Below, piece by piece: positions 56,066-64,000 of a stretch of 64,000 bases of DNA. Source of the stretch: Oxalobacteraceae bacterium OTU3CAMAD1 (GTDB lineage Bacteria > Pseudomonadota > Gammaproteobacteria > Burkholderiales > Burkholderiaceae_D); the NCBI GenBank assembly GCA_024123915.1, contig CP099650.1, positions 4,464,001 to 4,528,000 on the forward strand, written 5' to 3'. Under the pieces are notes generated by a model. That model was not told where the DNA came from. It made no database searches and saw nothing but the letters and a program-made list of their open reading frames with translations. Positions within the stretch are counted from its first letter, which is position 1. The number at the start of each line of letters is the position of its first letter. Both the position numbers and the translations under genes were made by a program.

Positions 56066-58360
56066 ATGAAATCCCCAGCACATCCGGCGGCCCTGCCGCG
56101 ACTAAAACCTTTCGCCCGTGCGGGCGCGATGGCGGCCCTCGGCGCATGCTGGATCCATCATGCGTTGGCGCAGACGCCCCCGGCGCAAGCCGAGGCTGGC
56201 TTGCAAAGCGTGGTCGTCACCGCCCAGAAACGCCCGCAGTCGATGCAGGACGTGCCGGTCGCGGTCAACACGGTCGACGCGCGCGCCATCGAAAACCAAC
56301 AAATCGTCGACTTCAGCGACCTGACCCGGGTCGCGCCGTCGATGACATTGAATCAGAATCCGAACAACAGCACCATCGCCCTGCGCGGCATCGGCACCTT
56401 TGCCTACAGCATCGGAATCGAATCGGCGGTGTCCGTCATCGTCGACGACGTGCCGGTCATCCAGCAGGCGCAGGCGTTCTCCAACCTGAGCGATATAGAA
56501 CGCATCGAGGTGCTGCGGGGGCCGCAGGGCACGCTGTTCGGCAAAAACTCATCGGCGGGCGTGATCAACGTCGTTACCAAGCCATCGGCCGAGATTTTGG
56601 AGGGGCATGGGCAGATCGCCGTCACCAGCGACCACGAGCGGCGGATCGACGCCGGCGTCTCCGGCCCGCTGGGCGAGCGCCTCGGTTTCCGCCTGAACGC
56701 CTACACCGCGCAGCGCGACGGCGAGATCCGCAACCTGACCCACGGCACCGATCTCAACGGCGACCGCGCCAAGGGACTGCGCGCGCGGCTGGACTTCAAG
56801 GGCGCGGACGGGCTGGAAGGCAAGCTCATCGCCGACTACAACACCCGCCGGGTCGAGGGACCGGTGACCACGCTGCGCGCGGTGCCGCCTGGCGCCAGCC
56901 AGCAAAACGTGGCGCCGCTGGCCCCGGCCCTCTCTGGTGTAACACCAGGACCGGAGAACCGCGATGTACGCATGGACGATCCCGGCTACGCGGACAACCG
57001 CAACGCCAGCGTCAGCGGCACGCTGAGCTGGAAGCGCGACCTGCACACCTTGACCTCGGTGACCACCTGGCAGGACTGGAAGTATGAATTCCTCGCCGAC
57101 TACGACGGCAGCGAAACCGATCTGGTCGGCGCCCTCACGCGCGGCGCCAGCCACGGCGGCGTCACGCAAGGCGGCCCCTACCGCTCGAAGATGCTGACGC
57201 AGGAGCTGCGCCTCACCTCCAACGGCGACGGCCGGTTCAACTATCTCGGCGGCTTGTACTTCTCCGATTCGGACAACGACCGCGCCTTCACCCGCGCGCC
57301 GACCTTGTCGCCGGCGCGCTGGGAGGCCAGCGCCGGCAACCGCACGCTGGCCGCCTTCACGCAGGCGGACTACAAGCTCACGCCGTCCACGCGCCTCAAC
57401 GCCGGCTTGCGCTACAACCGCGAAACCATCGACGTCGATTTCACCAATCGCGTACCGGCCACGCCGACCCACTTCACCGGCAAGAACACCGACAGCGTCG
57501 TCACCGGCAAGCTGGCGCTGCAGCATGACGTGGCCAAAAACGTCATGGTGTACGGCTCTTACGCCACCGGCTACAAGGGCGCGGGCTACGACATCTCCAC
57601 CGGCTTCGACCAGTCAAGGGTACGCCTGCCGGTCGCGCCGGAAACCTCGAAGGCTTACGAGATCGGCCTGAAAAGCCGATTCCTGCAAAACCGCCTGCAA
57701 GTGAACGCCACCGCCTTCCACACCGATTACGACGATTTCCAAGCGCAGTCCAACCGCATCGATCCGGTCACCAACCTGACGCAAAACGCCGTCATGAACG
57801 TCGGCGCGCTACGCACGCGCGGCGTGGAACTGGAACTGGCCGGCAAGCCGATCAACACGCTGCTGCTGGAAGGCTCGCTCGCCTGGGTCGACGCCATTGT
57901 CAAGGAATTCCCGCTGGCGAACTGCTATCCGGGCCAGACGCTGGCCGAGGGCTGCCGGCAAGTGGGCACCGCGTCGGTGCAGGACCTGGCAGGCAAGCGC
58001 CTGGCCAACGCGCCGAAGCTCAAGATCGGCCTGGGCGCGACCTACAACTTCCCGCTGTTCGACAGTTACAACGGCATCGCCAATATCAACTATCAGCACC
58101 AGTCGGCGGTCAACTTCGACCTGGGCAACAATCCACTGACGGTGCAGAAAAGCTATGGCGTCGTCAACGGCAGCATCGCGCTGAACGACGCGGCGCGCGG
58201 TTTCAAGGTCACCTTGTACGTCAACAACATGTTCGACAAAAGCTATGCGACCTTCATCGGCGACAACTTCAACTTTTATCGCGGCGCGCACGTGATGACG
58301 CAAACCCTGCCGCGCAACTCGCAGCGCTACGTGGGGGTGCGCGTCAAATACGAATTCTGA
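56066..58360 (+). CDS. TonB-dependent receptor
   Basis: This 764-residue outer-membrane receptor has a signal peptide (ending ALAQ, about residue 36), a TonB box-like SVVVTAQKR, a plug domain (about 55-165; QSMQDVPVAVNTVDARAIEN, IALRGIGTF, GPQGTLFGKNSSAGVINVVT) and a barrel ending KYEF. The sequence type belongs to the large group of iron-complex or carbohydrate/vitamin receptors in which the ligand cannot be inferred. A CAGGAG ribosome-binding site precedes the ATG. An AT-rich stretch (56020-56050) upstream likely contains the promoter; no clear Fur box was seen. Confidence 0.9.
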   Translation: MKSPAHPAALPRLKPFARAGAMAALGACWIHHALAQTPPAQAEAGLQSVVVTAQKRPQSMQDVPVAVNTVDARAIENQQIVDFSDLTRVAPSMTLNQNPNNSTIALRGIGTFAYSIGIESAVSVIVDDVPVIQQAQAFSNLSDIERIEVLRGPQGTLFGKNSSAGVINVVTKPSAEILEGHGQIAVTSDHERRIDAGVSGPLGERLGFRLNAYTAQRDGEIRNLTHGTDLNGDRAKGLRARLDFKGADGLEGKLIADYNTRRVEGPVTTLRAVPPGASQQNVAPLAPALSGVTPGPENRDVRMDDPGYADNRNASVSGTLSWKRDLHTLTSVTTWQDWKYEFLADYDGSETDLVGALTRGASHGGVTQGGPYRSKMLTQELRLTSNGDGRFNYLGGLYFSDSDNDRAFTRAPTLSPARWEASAGNRTLAAFTQADYKLTPSTRLNAGLRYNRETIDVDFTNRVPATPTHFTGKNTDSVVTGKLALQHDVAKNVMVYGSYATGYKGAGYDISTGFDQSRVRLPVAPETSKAYEIGLKSRFLQNRLQVNATAFHTDYDDFQAQSNRIDPVTNLTQNAVMNVGALRTRGVELELAGKPINTLLLEGSLAWVDAIVKEFPLANCYPGQTLAEGCRQVGTASVQDLAGKRLANAPKLKIGLGATYNFPLFDSYNGIANINYQHQSAVNFDLGNNPLTVQKSYGVVNGSIALNDAARGFKVTLYVNNMFDKSYATFIGDNFNFYRGAHVMTQTLPRNSQRYVGVRVKYEF

Positions 58361-58544
58361 GCTTGACGGGGCTGGGCCAAGGATCGGCGCTTAGGAAGCG
58401 GGCAAGATCTGCAGCGTCTTTTTCACCAATCACTTGGCGATGACCGAGCTGCGCCCCCTCGATCCTCGCTGACTGGTCCAGAAATTCCAGTGCAACATCC
58501 ATGCTAGGCTTATCGCCAAAACAAATGACATCGATGCCAGTCAT
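58344..58544 (-). CDS. Hypothetical short ORF, possible remnant
   Basis: This 66-residue frame overlaps the TonB receptor end by 17 bases. Its start overlaps (ATGA) the stop of a further minus-strand open stretch (about 58545-58750) that has no start codon. The amino-acid composition looks protein-like (IDVICFGDKPSMDVALEFLD), but I do not recognise a family. Given the neighbouring toxin/immunity remnants, it could be a leftover of a displaced cassette. Confidence 0.35.
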   Translation of the reverse strand: MTGIDVICFGDKPSMDVALEFLDQSARIEGAQLGHRQVIGEKDAADLARFLSADPWPSPVKLRIRI

Positions 58545-58974
58545 GCGGATAGAAGATCAACCTTCCGCATCGAAGTCAGAAAACGATGGCCTTTCAGACC
58601 ATACACAAGCATTCGTGCGACGACCAGTTTCCGCACAACGTCTATTCCGAGCGAACGTGCCGGAACTTGAACCAAGTCTCGTAGGACACTTTCGATCGCT
58701 GAAGCAAATGAGGCAGTTCCGTAGTTAGCTGAAATGCGCGAGCAAAAAGTCCACTAAGCTCGAAGCCCTTATGTCTGCCTGCGTATCACCAAACCGGCCC
58801 ACCTCATCTTCGTTGACATGATCTTATCGGTGGGGCGTGGCGACTGCGCTAGCCTCGTTCCAACCGTCCATTCACCGACTTTGTCGGTGTGATTAGTATC
58901 GCTTCGCTCAAAAATCTCACCTGTTTTGGTATTCCGATACTACAGACTTGGGGTTGGGGTTGCGTTCGACCTGA

Positions 58975-59001
58975 CTAACGGCGAAGCGCGGCGGCAAGCG
59001 G
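58975..59001 (+). repeat. Direct repeat in the Rhs island, copy 1
   Basis: It matches 59341-59367 at 25 of 27 positions (CTAACGGCGAAGCGCGG versus CTGACGGCGCAGCGCGG, then CGGCAAGCGG). Confidence 0.7.
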
Positions 59002-59169
59002 AGGCGCGGGTGCCGCAGCGCGCCCTGTGCACCTGACCGGCTTGCGCTTTCACCCTGACTGACGGCAGCGCGCGGCCGTGGGCGCCGCAGGCGCGCACGC
59101 CGTGACGCTGACCACTTGATGCGCCCTCAAGGCGCACATGACGGCCTGGCAGCCGCGCAGGGGCGCAAG

Positions 59170-59274
59170 ACATAACGCCTCGTTCCGCGAACCCGCAGGG
59201 CGCGCAGCGGTCGCCCCAGCAAGTGGAGCGCAGCGCAACGACTGGGGGGACCGCTGCGGAATGCGGCGTTATGT
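59170..59274. repeat. Long imperfect palindrome (105 bp), attC-like in outline
   Basis: The outer stem ACATAACGCC/GGCGTTATGT is perfect, followed by a three-base mismatch and TTCCGC/GCGGAA. An inner stem AGCGGTCGCCCCAG pairs with CTGGGGGGACCGCT at 13 of 14 positions. The TAACGCC..GGCGTTA ends recall integron attC sites, but the core does not fit RYYYAAC/GTTRRRY fully and no integrase is present. A structured RNA is the alternative. Confidence 0.5.
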
Positions 59275-59340
59275 TAAAGTAAAGCGCGCGCAACGCGCGC
59301 GATTTACCCCGGAGGCTGTGCCTTTGCTCGGGTTGACCGG

Positions 59341-59367
59341 CTGACGGCGCAGCGCGGCGGCAAGCGG
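59341..59367 (+). repeat. Direct repeat in the Rhs island, copy 2
   Basis: Partner of 58975-59001, two mismatches over 27 bp. Confidence 0.7.
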
Positions 59368-59488
59368 TGCGACGCACCGCGCGCCCCGTGGCCCGCGAAC
59401 GAACCAAGCGTGGTCGTTACCGTCCGCGCAGCGGCTGGCGGGATTGCGCAGCGACTGGTCAGGTCGTCCGCCCATCTACAGCCGAGGC

Positions 59489-59510
59489 CGTGTCGGAATG
59501 CCGGACCGGC
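59489..59510. repeat. Degenerate REP sequence
   Basis: CGTGTCGGAATGCCGGACCGGC matches the REPIN arm at 38783 (CGTGTCCGAATGTCGGACCTGA) at about 18 of 22 positions. It has a single arm only. Confidence 0.45.
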
Positions 59511-59575
59511 CTCATTGCACGTCGTATCGCCATCGCCCCGTGACTGCTTCGCCCGACGCCATACTCTTCATCCGC

Positions 59576-59860
59576 TTACTTCAATCCCTTTAGAAGCAAA
59601 TTAAATTCGACAAAATTTTTAGCAGTAGCCAACTCCGCACGAGCCATTTCCACATTGAATATTCCTGGCAGACTTACCAAATCATTTGACCACCAATCTC
59701 GTGGGGCATCATAAAATTGAAATAGATGCAACCCACCCTCGAGAGCATAGTGTCTTTTGGCAATTCCCTGCAAGGCTGAAAGCGGAATATTATGTCGATC
59801 AATCAATCGTCGTCCCAACTTCACCTGACGAGCGATCGTGCATTTCGACACGCCTAGCAC
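59576..59860 (-). CDS. Probable orphan immunity protein of a displaced Rhs cassette
   Basis: This 94-residue frame (GTG start) is clearly AT-richer than the core genome and uses codons such as AAT, TTT and TTA, unlike its surroundings. The protein (RHYALEGGLHLFQFYDAPRD, SLPGIFNVEMARAEL) shows no family I recognise. It follows, after five bases, the stop of a start-less minus-strand frame that may be a toxin tail. This copies the toxin-immunity order of the intact pair next door, so it is probably an immunity gene left from an earlier cassette. Its first 15 residues may be non-native. Confidence 0.5.
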   Translation of the reverse strand: MLGVSKCTIARQVKLGRRLIDRHNIPLSALQGIAKRHYALEGGLHLFQFYDAPRDWWSNDLVSLPGIFNVEMARAELATAKNFVEFNLLLKGLK

Positions 59861-59864
59861 TAGT

Positions 59865-59990
59865 TCACTCTACCTGCTCGCCGCGTTCATTGGTTCCGTA
59901 ATCAGGGAATTCCTGCACGATGCCCTGTAGTGGATCACCTGGCGATCTGCACAAATGGTCTTGGAATCCGCTGCTTTCCGAACCTAATCT
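59865..59990 (-). pseudogene. Possible tail of a displaced Rhs toxin
   Basis: A minus-strand frame without start codon reads ESSGFQDHLCRSPGDPLQGI ... FPDYGTNERGEQ and stops at 59865. It lies between the functional immunity gene and the orphan immunity frame. Composition and position suggest the last 40 residues of an older toxin C-terminus. The assignment is by context only. Confidence 0.35.
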
Positions 59991-60433
59991 GGCCACCCGA
60001 CCACAACAAAAACCTCTCCATTCTCTTCATCAACTATGACTCGAGCTCCTTCATGATTTTCACCAAAATCTTGACGAATTTTTGCTGACCAACACTCCGC
60101 AATATTTTTCGCCAACAGTTTCATTTGTTCATCCGGCAAATCGTCAAAAATTCCCGATATTTCTAGAAGATTCATCCAGAACTGAGCTTGTTTTTTAGAC
60201 CGACCTCCGCTTATAAAGTTTTCGTATCTCTCATTGCTATATAAATCAGAAATATAGATTAACCCGTTCATCTCAACCAACTGTGGCCACATTAGCTTCC
60301 CGAACCAGATCAAAAAATCGCCAGATAAATTCGCCGTTTTATGAACCGCGTGTACGTAATCGTAGCCCCCGACATTTCTACCAGGGTTAGCATTGCAAAA
60401 CTCTGAAAAGCCAAAAATATTTCTATCAGTCAT
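59984..60433 (-). CDS. Probable immunity protein for the adjacent Rhs toxin
   Basis: This 149-residue cytoplasmic protein has no signal peptide, is acidic and AT-rich, and starts one base after the rhs stop codon. That position is the standard one for immunity genes. The sequence (MTDRNIFGFSEFCNANPGRN, DLYSNERYENFISGGRSKKQ, EENGEVFVVVGWPD) does not match an immunity family that I can name. The ATG at 60433 was chosen over upstream in-frame codons, which lie inside rhs. Confidence 0.7.
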   Translation of the reverse strand: MTDRNIFGFSEFCNANPGRNVGGYDYVHAVHKTANLSGDFLIWFGKLMWPQLVEMNGLIYISDLYSNERYENFISGGRSKKQAQFWMNLLEISGIFDDLPDEQMKLLAKNIAECWSAKIRQDFGENHEGARVIVDEENGEVFVVVGWPD

Positions 60434-60434
60434 T

Positions 60435-63400
60435 TTAATTCCCCGGAATCTCATCACTTGTTGCAGGACGCACTCGACCTTTATCAATGAAAATCTGACC
60501 ATCCGGCGTTTCATTAACGCCCGCTTCTTTTACGTTTGGCCTAGGAATACCCCCGTGATCTTGCCCCGAACCACGATATTGCTTCCATGAACCGTTCTCA
60601 AAATACGTTGTATATTGACCGTCTGCTCCAGGGCGCTCGATGATACTGTGGGGCCGCCCCTGAGCTTCTTTTAACGGTGCAGGTGGTTTACCTCTTCCCT
60701 TTGCAACCAAATCCTTTAATGAACGCGCTGTCAGCGCAAATACTAGAGTATTTGCAACTTTTGTTTCTGCAGAGTTGTCTGGTCGCGTGAAGTTATTGTC
60801 GACTAAGTTGACGGCCCATCCCCATCCATAAATACCTCGGTTGTTGTCCGCGAACGTTGTCATGGCTTGACGATAACCTTGCACAACCACTTTCGGGATA
60901 TCTAGTTGTCCGAGCGCAGTACCATCGGTTGGCGCGGCTGTCTTCGAACCGACAACCCCATTTGCTTGGTTGTTTGTCGAATCAGTACGCACCTTCGGAT
61001 TCACAACCTGTTGACCGTTGGTGTCTATTTTGGGGGCATCAACTTCCTTCTTCCTCTTTATCTCCGCGCCGTATCCCAGCGGCAAACTGAAGGGTAGGCT
61101 AATACAAACAGGAATCCGAGATCCCGTAATGCCCATGCAAACCGTTTCGAAGCCCGTTGGGTCCGTGAAATTCGTCGGGTTGTTCAGAACATACGAGTAA
61201 CGATTATAGCTTTGCCCATTGGTGGGATCCTGCAGTATCGGGTCGGCCGACATGAAGCGCCCCACCAGCGGATCATACACCCGGCCATTCATGTGCACGA
61301 GGTCGAGCGCGTCGAGCATCTCGTGGCCGGTGAAGCCCCGGTTGTCCGTCTTGCCGTCGAGCGCGTCGGGCGTGCCGCTGTCGGCCCGGTTGCGCCGCTT
61401 GCCCCACGGATCGTAGGCCAGCGCTTCGCGCAAATTGCCGTCCACGTCCGACAGCGCCGTCACGCTGCCCAGGCGGTCCTTGTGCATCCAGTTGAGCTCC
61501 GGCGCCGCCACGCCAGGCCGGTCGATCTCCACGCCCAGGCCGAACGGCCAGTACGTCTTGACCGTGGTTTCCCCGGCCTTGGTCTCGACCTCCTGCGCGC
61601 CGGCATAGATCAGCATGCCGTCATTGCGCGTTTGCCGCGTGCGCTGCAGCTCGGGGCCGTAGGCGAAGGCGGCCGTATCGGTGCCGCGGGCGATCGTCAG
61701 CGGCATGTCGAAGCTGCTCCAGGTGACGACTCGGCCGGCGCCGCGCAACAGGTTGCCGTTGTCGTCGTACTCGAACGTGCCGGGGATGCCGGCGATGCTC
61801 AGCACCGCGTGCGGCAGTCGCGTCGACTTGCCGTCGCCCAAATAGGTGTAGACGCCCAGGTCCTGCTTGTAGGTGATGTTGCCCCCCGCGTCGTAACGGA
61901 ATTCGCGCTGGCCGCCGTCGATCGTGTTGAAGCGCAAACGACCCAGCTCGTCGTATTGGAACCCTTCCGTCAGACGCGCGTCGCCCCAGACCTGGGTGCG
62001 CAGCGTGACGCTGCCCAGCTTGTCGTAGTCGTAGCCCTCGGACCAGCGAAGCGTCTTGTCGGCCTTTTGCAGGCTAAGGCTCTTCACACGGCCCGAACCC
62101 GGGTCGAACGCCTGTTGCGACACCAGTCCGTTGCCCAGCAGCTGCGATGTCACCCGCTGCGCCGCGTCCTGCGCCGTGACCGTCCACAGCACCAGCGGGC
62201 CGCGCTCGACGCGCTGCAAATAACCGAATTGGTTGTAGCGCAGGTCAAAGATCTTCTCGGCGCCGCCTTCGCGCTGGTAGGTCTGCGTCACCGGCCGGCT
62301 CCAGCTGTCGTACACGGTGCCGGCGCGGAACACCACCAGGTTGATCGTTTGCTTCGTCTCTACGGGCAGACCCAGCGCATTGTAGGCGTGCAACCGCCGG
62401 TAGGTCTTGCTGGCGGGCGGGCCGGTGTAGGCCTCCACCAGCTGGCCGCAACTAACGGTGGTTTTACAATCGGCCCCGGCCTGGGCGTCGTAGATCCAAC
62501 GCGCATCCAGGTTGCCCTCCACGCGCGCCACGAGGCGGCCGAGCGAGTCGTAGTCCATGCGCGTGAACTGGCTGTTTTTGGCCTGCTCCTTACTCGTCTG
62601 TTTGCGCACCTGGCCGAGCGCGTCGACCGTGTACAGCACGCGGCCGAGATCGGGATCGTTGAGCTCGATCTTGCGCCCCAGGTCGTCGTACCGGACCCCG
62701 ATTGCATTCCCCAGCGGATCGAGGGTTTGCACCAGGTTGCCGGCCGCGTCGTAGGCGAAGCCGGTCTTGCCGTTGAGCGCATCGGTCACCGAGACCGTGC
62801 GGCCCAGTATGTCGCGCCGCTCCACGCGCTGGTGGGTCTTGGCGTTCCTGTGCGTGATGGTGAGGCCGGCGTAAGTGGTCGAGGTGACCTCGGCAATCCC
62901 ATCGCCATACTTGGTGGTGGCTTTCACTCGCCCCAGCTCGTCATATTCATAGCTGGCGTCCAGCACGGCCGAGGCGTCGTAGGACGGCTGGTCGGCCTCC
63001 TTCAGACGGCCCAGGGTGTCGTAGCGCTTGCCGGCGAAGATGGGCCTGCCGTCAAAGCCCCAGGTGCGGGCACCGACCTCGTGGCCGACGCTGTCGGCGT
63101 ACATGACCTGCGGCGCGGCCGTGCGCGAGGCGCCGTTGTATTGCTCGATCACCGTCGCGCTTGTCGCGTAGCCCGGACAAGTGCCATCGCATTGTTTGCG
63201 GTACTGGCGCTTCTCGTTCTTGTCAGGACGCGTCTCCACCTGGATGCTGCCGAAACCGTCCACGAGCCAGGTGGTGACCAGTCCGTTGGTGTCGATCAGC
63301 CGGGTACGCGCCCCGGTGCCGGCGTCGAAAGCGAATGTCTGCGTTTGCGTCAACGCGTTCGTGGCACTTTCCACATACCGGCCACGGCTGTCATATTTCA

Positions 63401-63668
63401 TCGTCTCCGACTTGGAAACGTCCAGGACGCAGATAGGATCGTGCCACGTGACCTTGCGCGAGGTAACCAGACCGAACACATTGCCGGCGCGGCCGTATTC
63501 CGTGGTCAACTTCATCAATTTGCTCGTGTCGCCGGATTGGATCGTCTCCGACTTCAATTGGCCGGTGGTCTCGTAGGTGTAGTCGACGGTGCGCGTGATA
63601 CTGCTGGCGTTCGAGCTTTGCCATTTATTGACGCTGCTGTTACGCAGCAGGCTGATCGGCCGATACAC
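60435..63668 (-). pseudogene. Rhs-repeat toxin gene, 5' truncated; core with variable C-terminal toxin
   Basis: The frame encodes the later part of an Rhs protein: many YD repeats (residues about 1-760), the conserved core end (GRFMSADPILQDPTNGQSYN ... DPTGFE, ending at residue 841) and a 236-residue variable tip. The tip (RPHSIIERPGADGQYTTYFE, YRGSGQDHGGIPRPN) resembles what I recall as polymorphic toxin type 24. The tip is AT-richer than the GC-rich core, as usual for swapped cassettes. The open frame runs on to about 63690, with protein-like sequence before the annotated GTG, and then meets IS debris, so the N-terminal domains are lost. Without them delivery is unlikely, but the toxin could still be recombined into an intact rhs. 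Confidence 0.85.
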
Positions 63669-63700
63669 TTCCCACCGGATCGACGTCGGATTCAGGACAC

Positions 63701-63834
63701 CAGATGCACCGGCATAGCGGCCTGAAATTCGTGACTCCGGCGCAGCGTCATAACGACCGCGACACAGCGATTCTAGCGCACCGCGAACAGGTCTATCGCG
63801 AGGCCAGGAATCGCAATCCTTGGCGCCGATCGAG
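63701..63834 (+). mobile_element. IS3-type transposase remnant (C-terminal fragment)
   Basis: The plus frame reads HSGLKFVTPAQRHNDRDTAI, then a stretch ending EARNRNPWRRSRQTK. This resembles the C-terminal region of IS3-family DDE transposases (SAIRFVTP-QRH ... EAAR-RNP-RWS). The expected end (a WN..V.LNP motif) is missing. It abuts the truncated rhs on one side and an IS5-type fragment on the other. Confidence 0.6.
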
Positions 63835-63859
63835 GCAAACGAAGATCAAGATCAGCACC

Positions 63860-64000
63860 GTCAGCAACACGACACGCCGCACTTCGAGACGCTGATCGCC
63901 CCCGTCCAACACCCGCCGCGACATTTACGCCGACAAGGACTACATTGACGGGGAGCGCGAAGCGCGGCTCAAGGGCAAAGGCTGGCGCGTGCATATCCAG
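63860..64000 (+). mobile_element. IS5-type transposase fragment, continuing beyond the window
   Basis: From 63908 the plus frame reads RRDIYADKDYIDGEREARLK followed by GKGWRVHIQ, the conserved YADKGY..EREA-LK..G...IQ block of IS5-family transposases. A different frame (TPHFETLIAPVQHPP, about 63868-63912) appears to precede it, so a frameshift lies near 63912. The element's end is outside the window. Confidence 0.6.

Larger units (their letters stand above)
58545..59575. other. Gene-poor, structured region downstream of the Rhs locus
   Basis: I see no intact gene here. 58545-58750 holds an open minus-strand stretch without a start. 58930-59570 is very GC-rich, with direct repeats and long hairpins, unlike either coding DNA or the usual intergenic regions of this window. 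Confidence 0.5.

Noticed and set aside
59170..59274. Integron attC site
   Set aside because: The outer ends are attC-like, but the core-site consensus is only partly met, there is a single copy and no integrase, so only a structured repeat is claimed.
61212..63725. Plus-strand 837-residue open frame opposite rhs
   Set aside because: The YD repeats of the minus strand are unmistakable; the plus frame shows no protein features.

Overview
The window looks like a chromosome segment of a high-GC betaproteobacterium, most likely an Oxalobacteraceae member of the Massilia/Duganella/Pseudoduganella type. This is inferred from codon usage, the many TonB-dependent receptors and c-di-GMP proteins, a hmp gene with an NsrR-type operator, and a photolyase/BLUF/folE light cluster. 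No rRNA, tRNA or CRISPR array was found, so the assignment rests on gene content only. Nearly all intact genes have many long antisense shadow frames, as expected at this GC content.

Layout. 0-6.4 kb: secreted or exported peptidases (a DUF5117 metalloprotease cut by the window edge, then a prolyl oligopeptidase), a decayed DUF5694 gene, and a cupredoxin plus GGDEF-EAL pair. 6.5-15.4 kb: a second c-di-GMP protein (EAL-CBS-GGDEF), a Sel1-repeat protein, a DnaQ-type exonuclease, a YegD-like Hsp70, a LacI regulator and a UvrD-like helicase. 15.4-20.4 kb: an OmpA-type lipoprotein with a clear terminator, catalase, a SulP transporter and a Crp/Fnr regulator. 20.6-21.7 kb: a RAYT (REP-associated Y1 transposase) bounded by 33-bp inverted repeats. 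21.7-33.4 kb: metal and nitrosative-stress genes, namely a Fur-boxed TonB receptor, an NsrR-boxed flavohemoglobin, an SsuABC-like importer, zur, two Zur-like boxes, a COG0523 GTPase and a three-gene ABC-2 exporter. 33.4-38.6 kb: a phytase-like esterase, recQ, a frameshifted PA-domain metalloprotease with its small partner, and OsmC. 38.7-48.3 kb: a REPIN, two TonB receptors, a branched-chain amino-acid type binding protein, an aminotransferase-like protein lacking its PLP lysine, and a hybrid histidine kinase. 48.3-53.7 kb: a light-response neighbourhood (renalase-like flavoprotein, MerR regulator, folE, BLUF protein, Trp-rich TIGR02450 protein, iron-sulfur photolyase). 53.7-58.4 kb: a metallophosphoesterase and a TonB receptor. 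58.4-64 kb: a decayed Rhs polymorphic-toxin locus with toxin/immunity remnants, structured non-coding DNA, and IS fragments that truncate the rhs gene.

Three dispersed repeat systems run through the window: RAYT/REP elements (20.65, 21.65, 38.7 and a degenerate copy at 59.5 kb); a palindromic ~100-bp element at 41.3, 51.7 and, as a half copy, 53.7 kb, always in a tail-to-tail gap; and GC-rich repeats in the Rhs island. The most unusual single observations are the Lys-to-Gln change at the PLP site of the aminotransferase-like protein, the MerR-folE-BLUF-photolyase cluster with a tandem operator-like repeat, the Zur-boxed COG0523 plus ABC-2 unit, and the layered toxin/immunity remnants.
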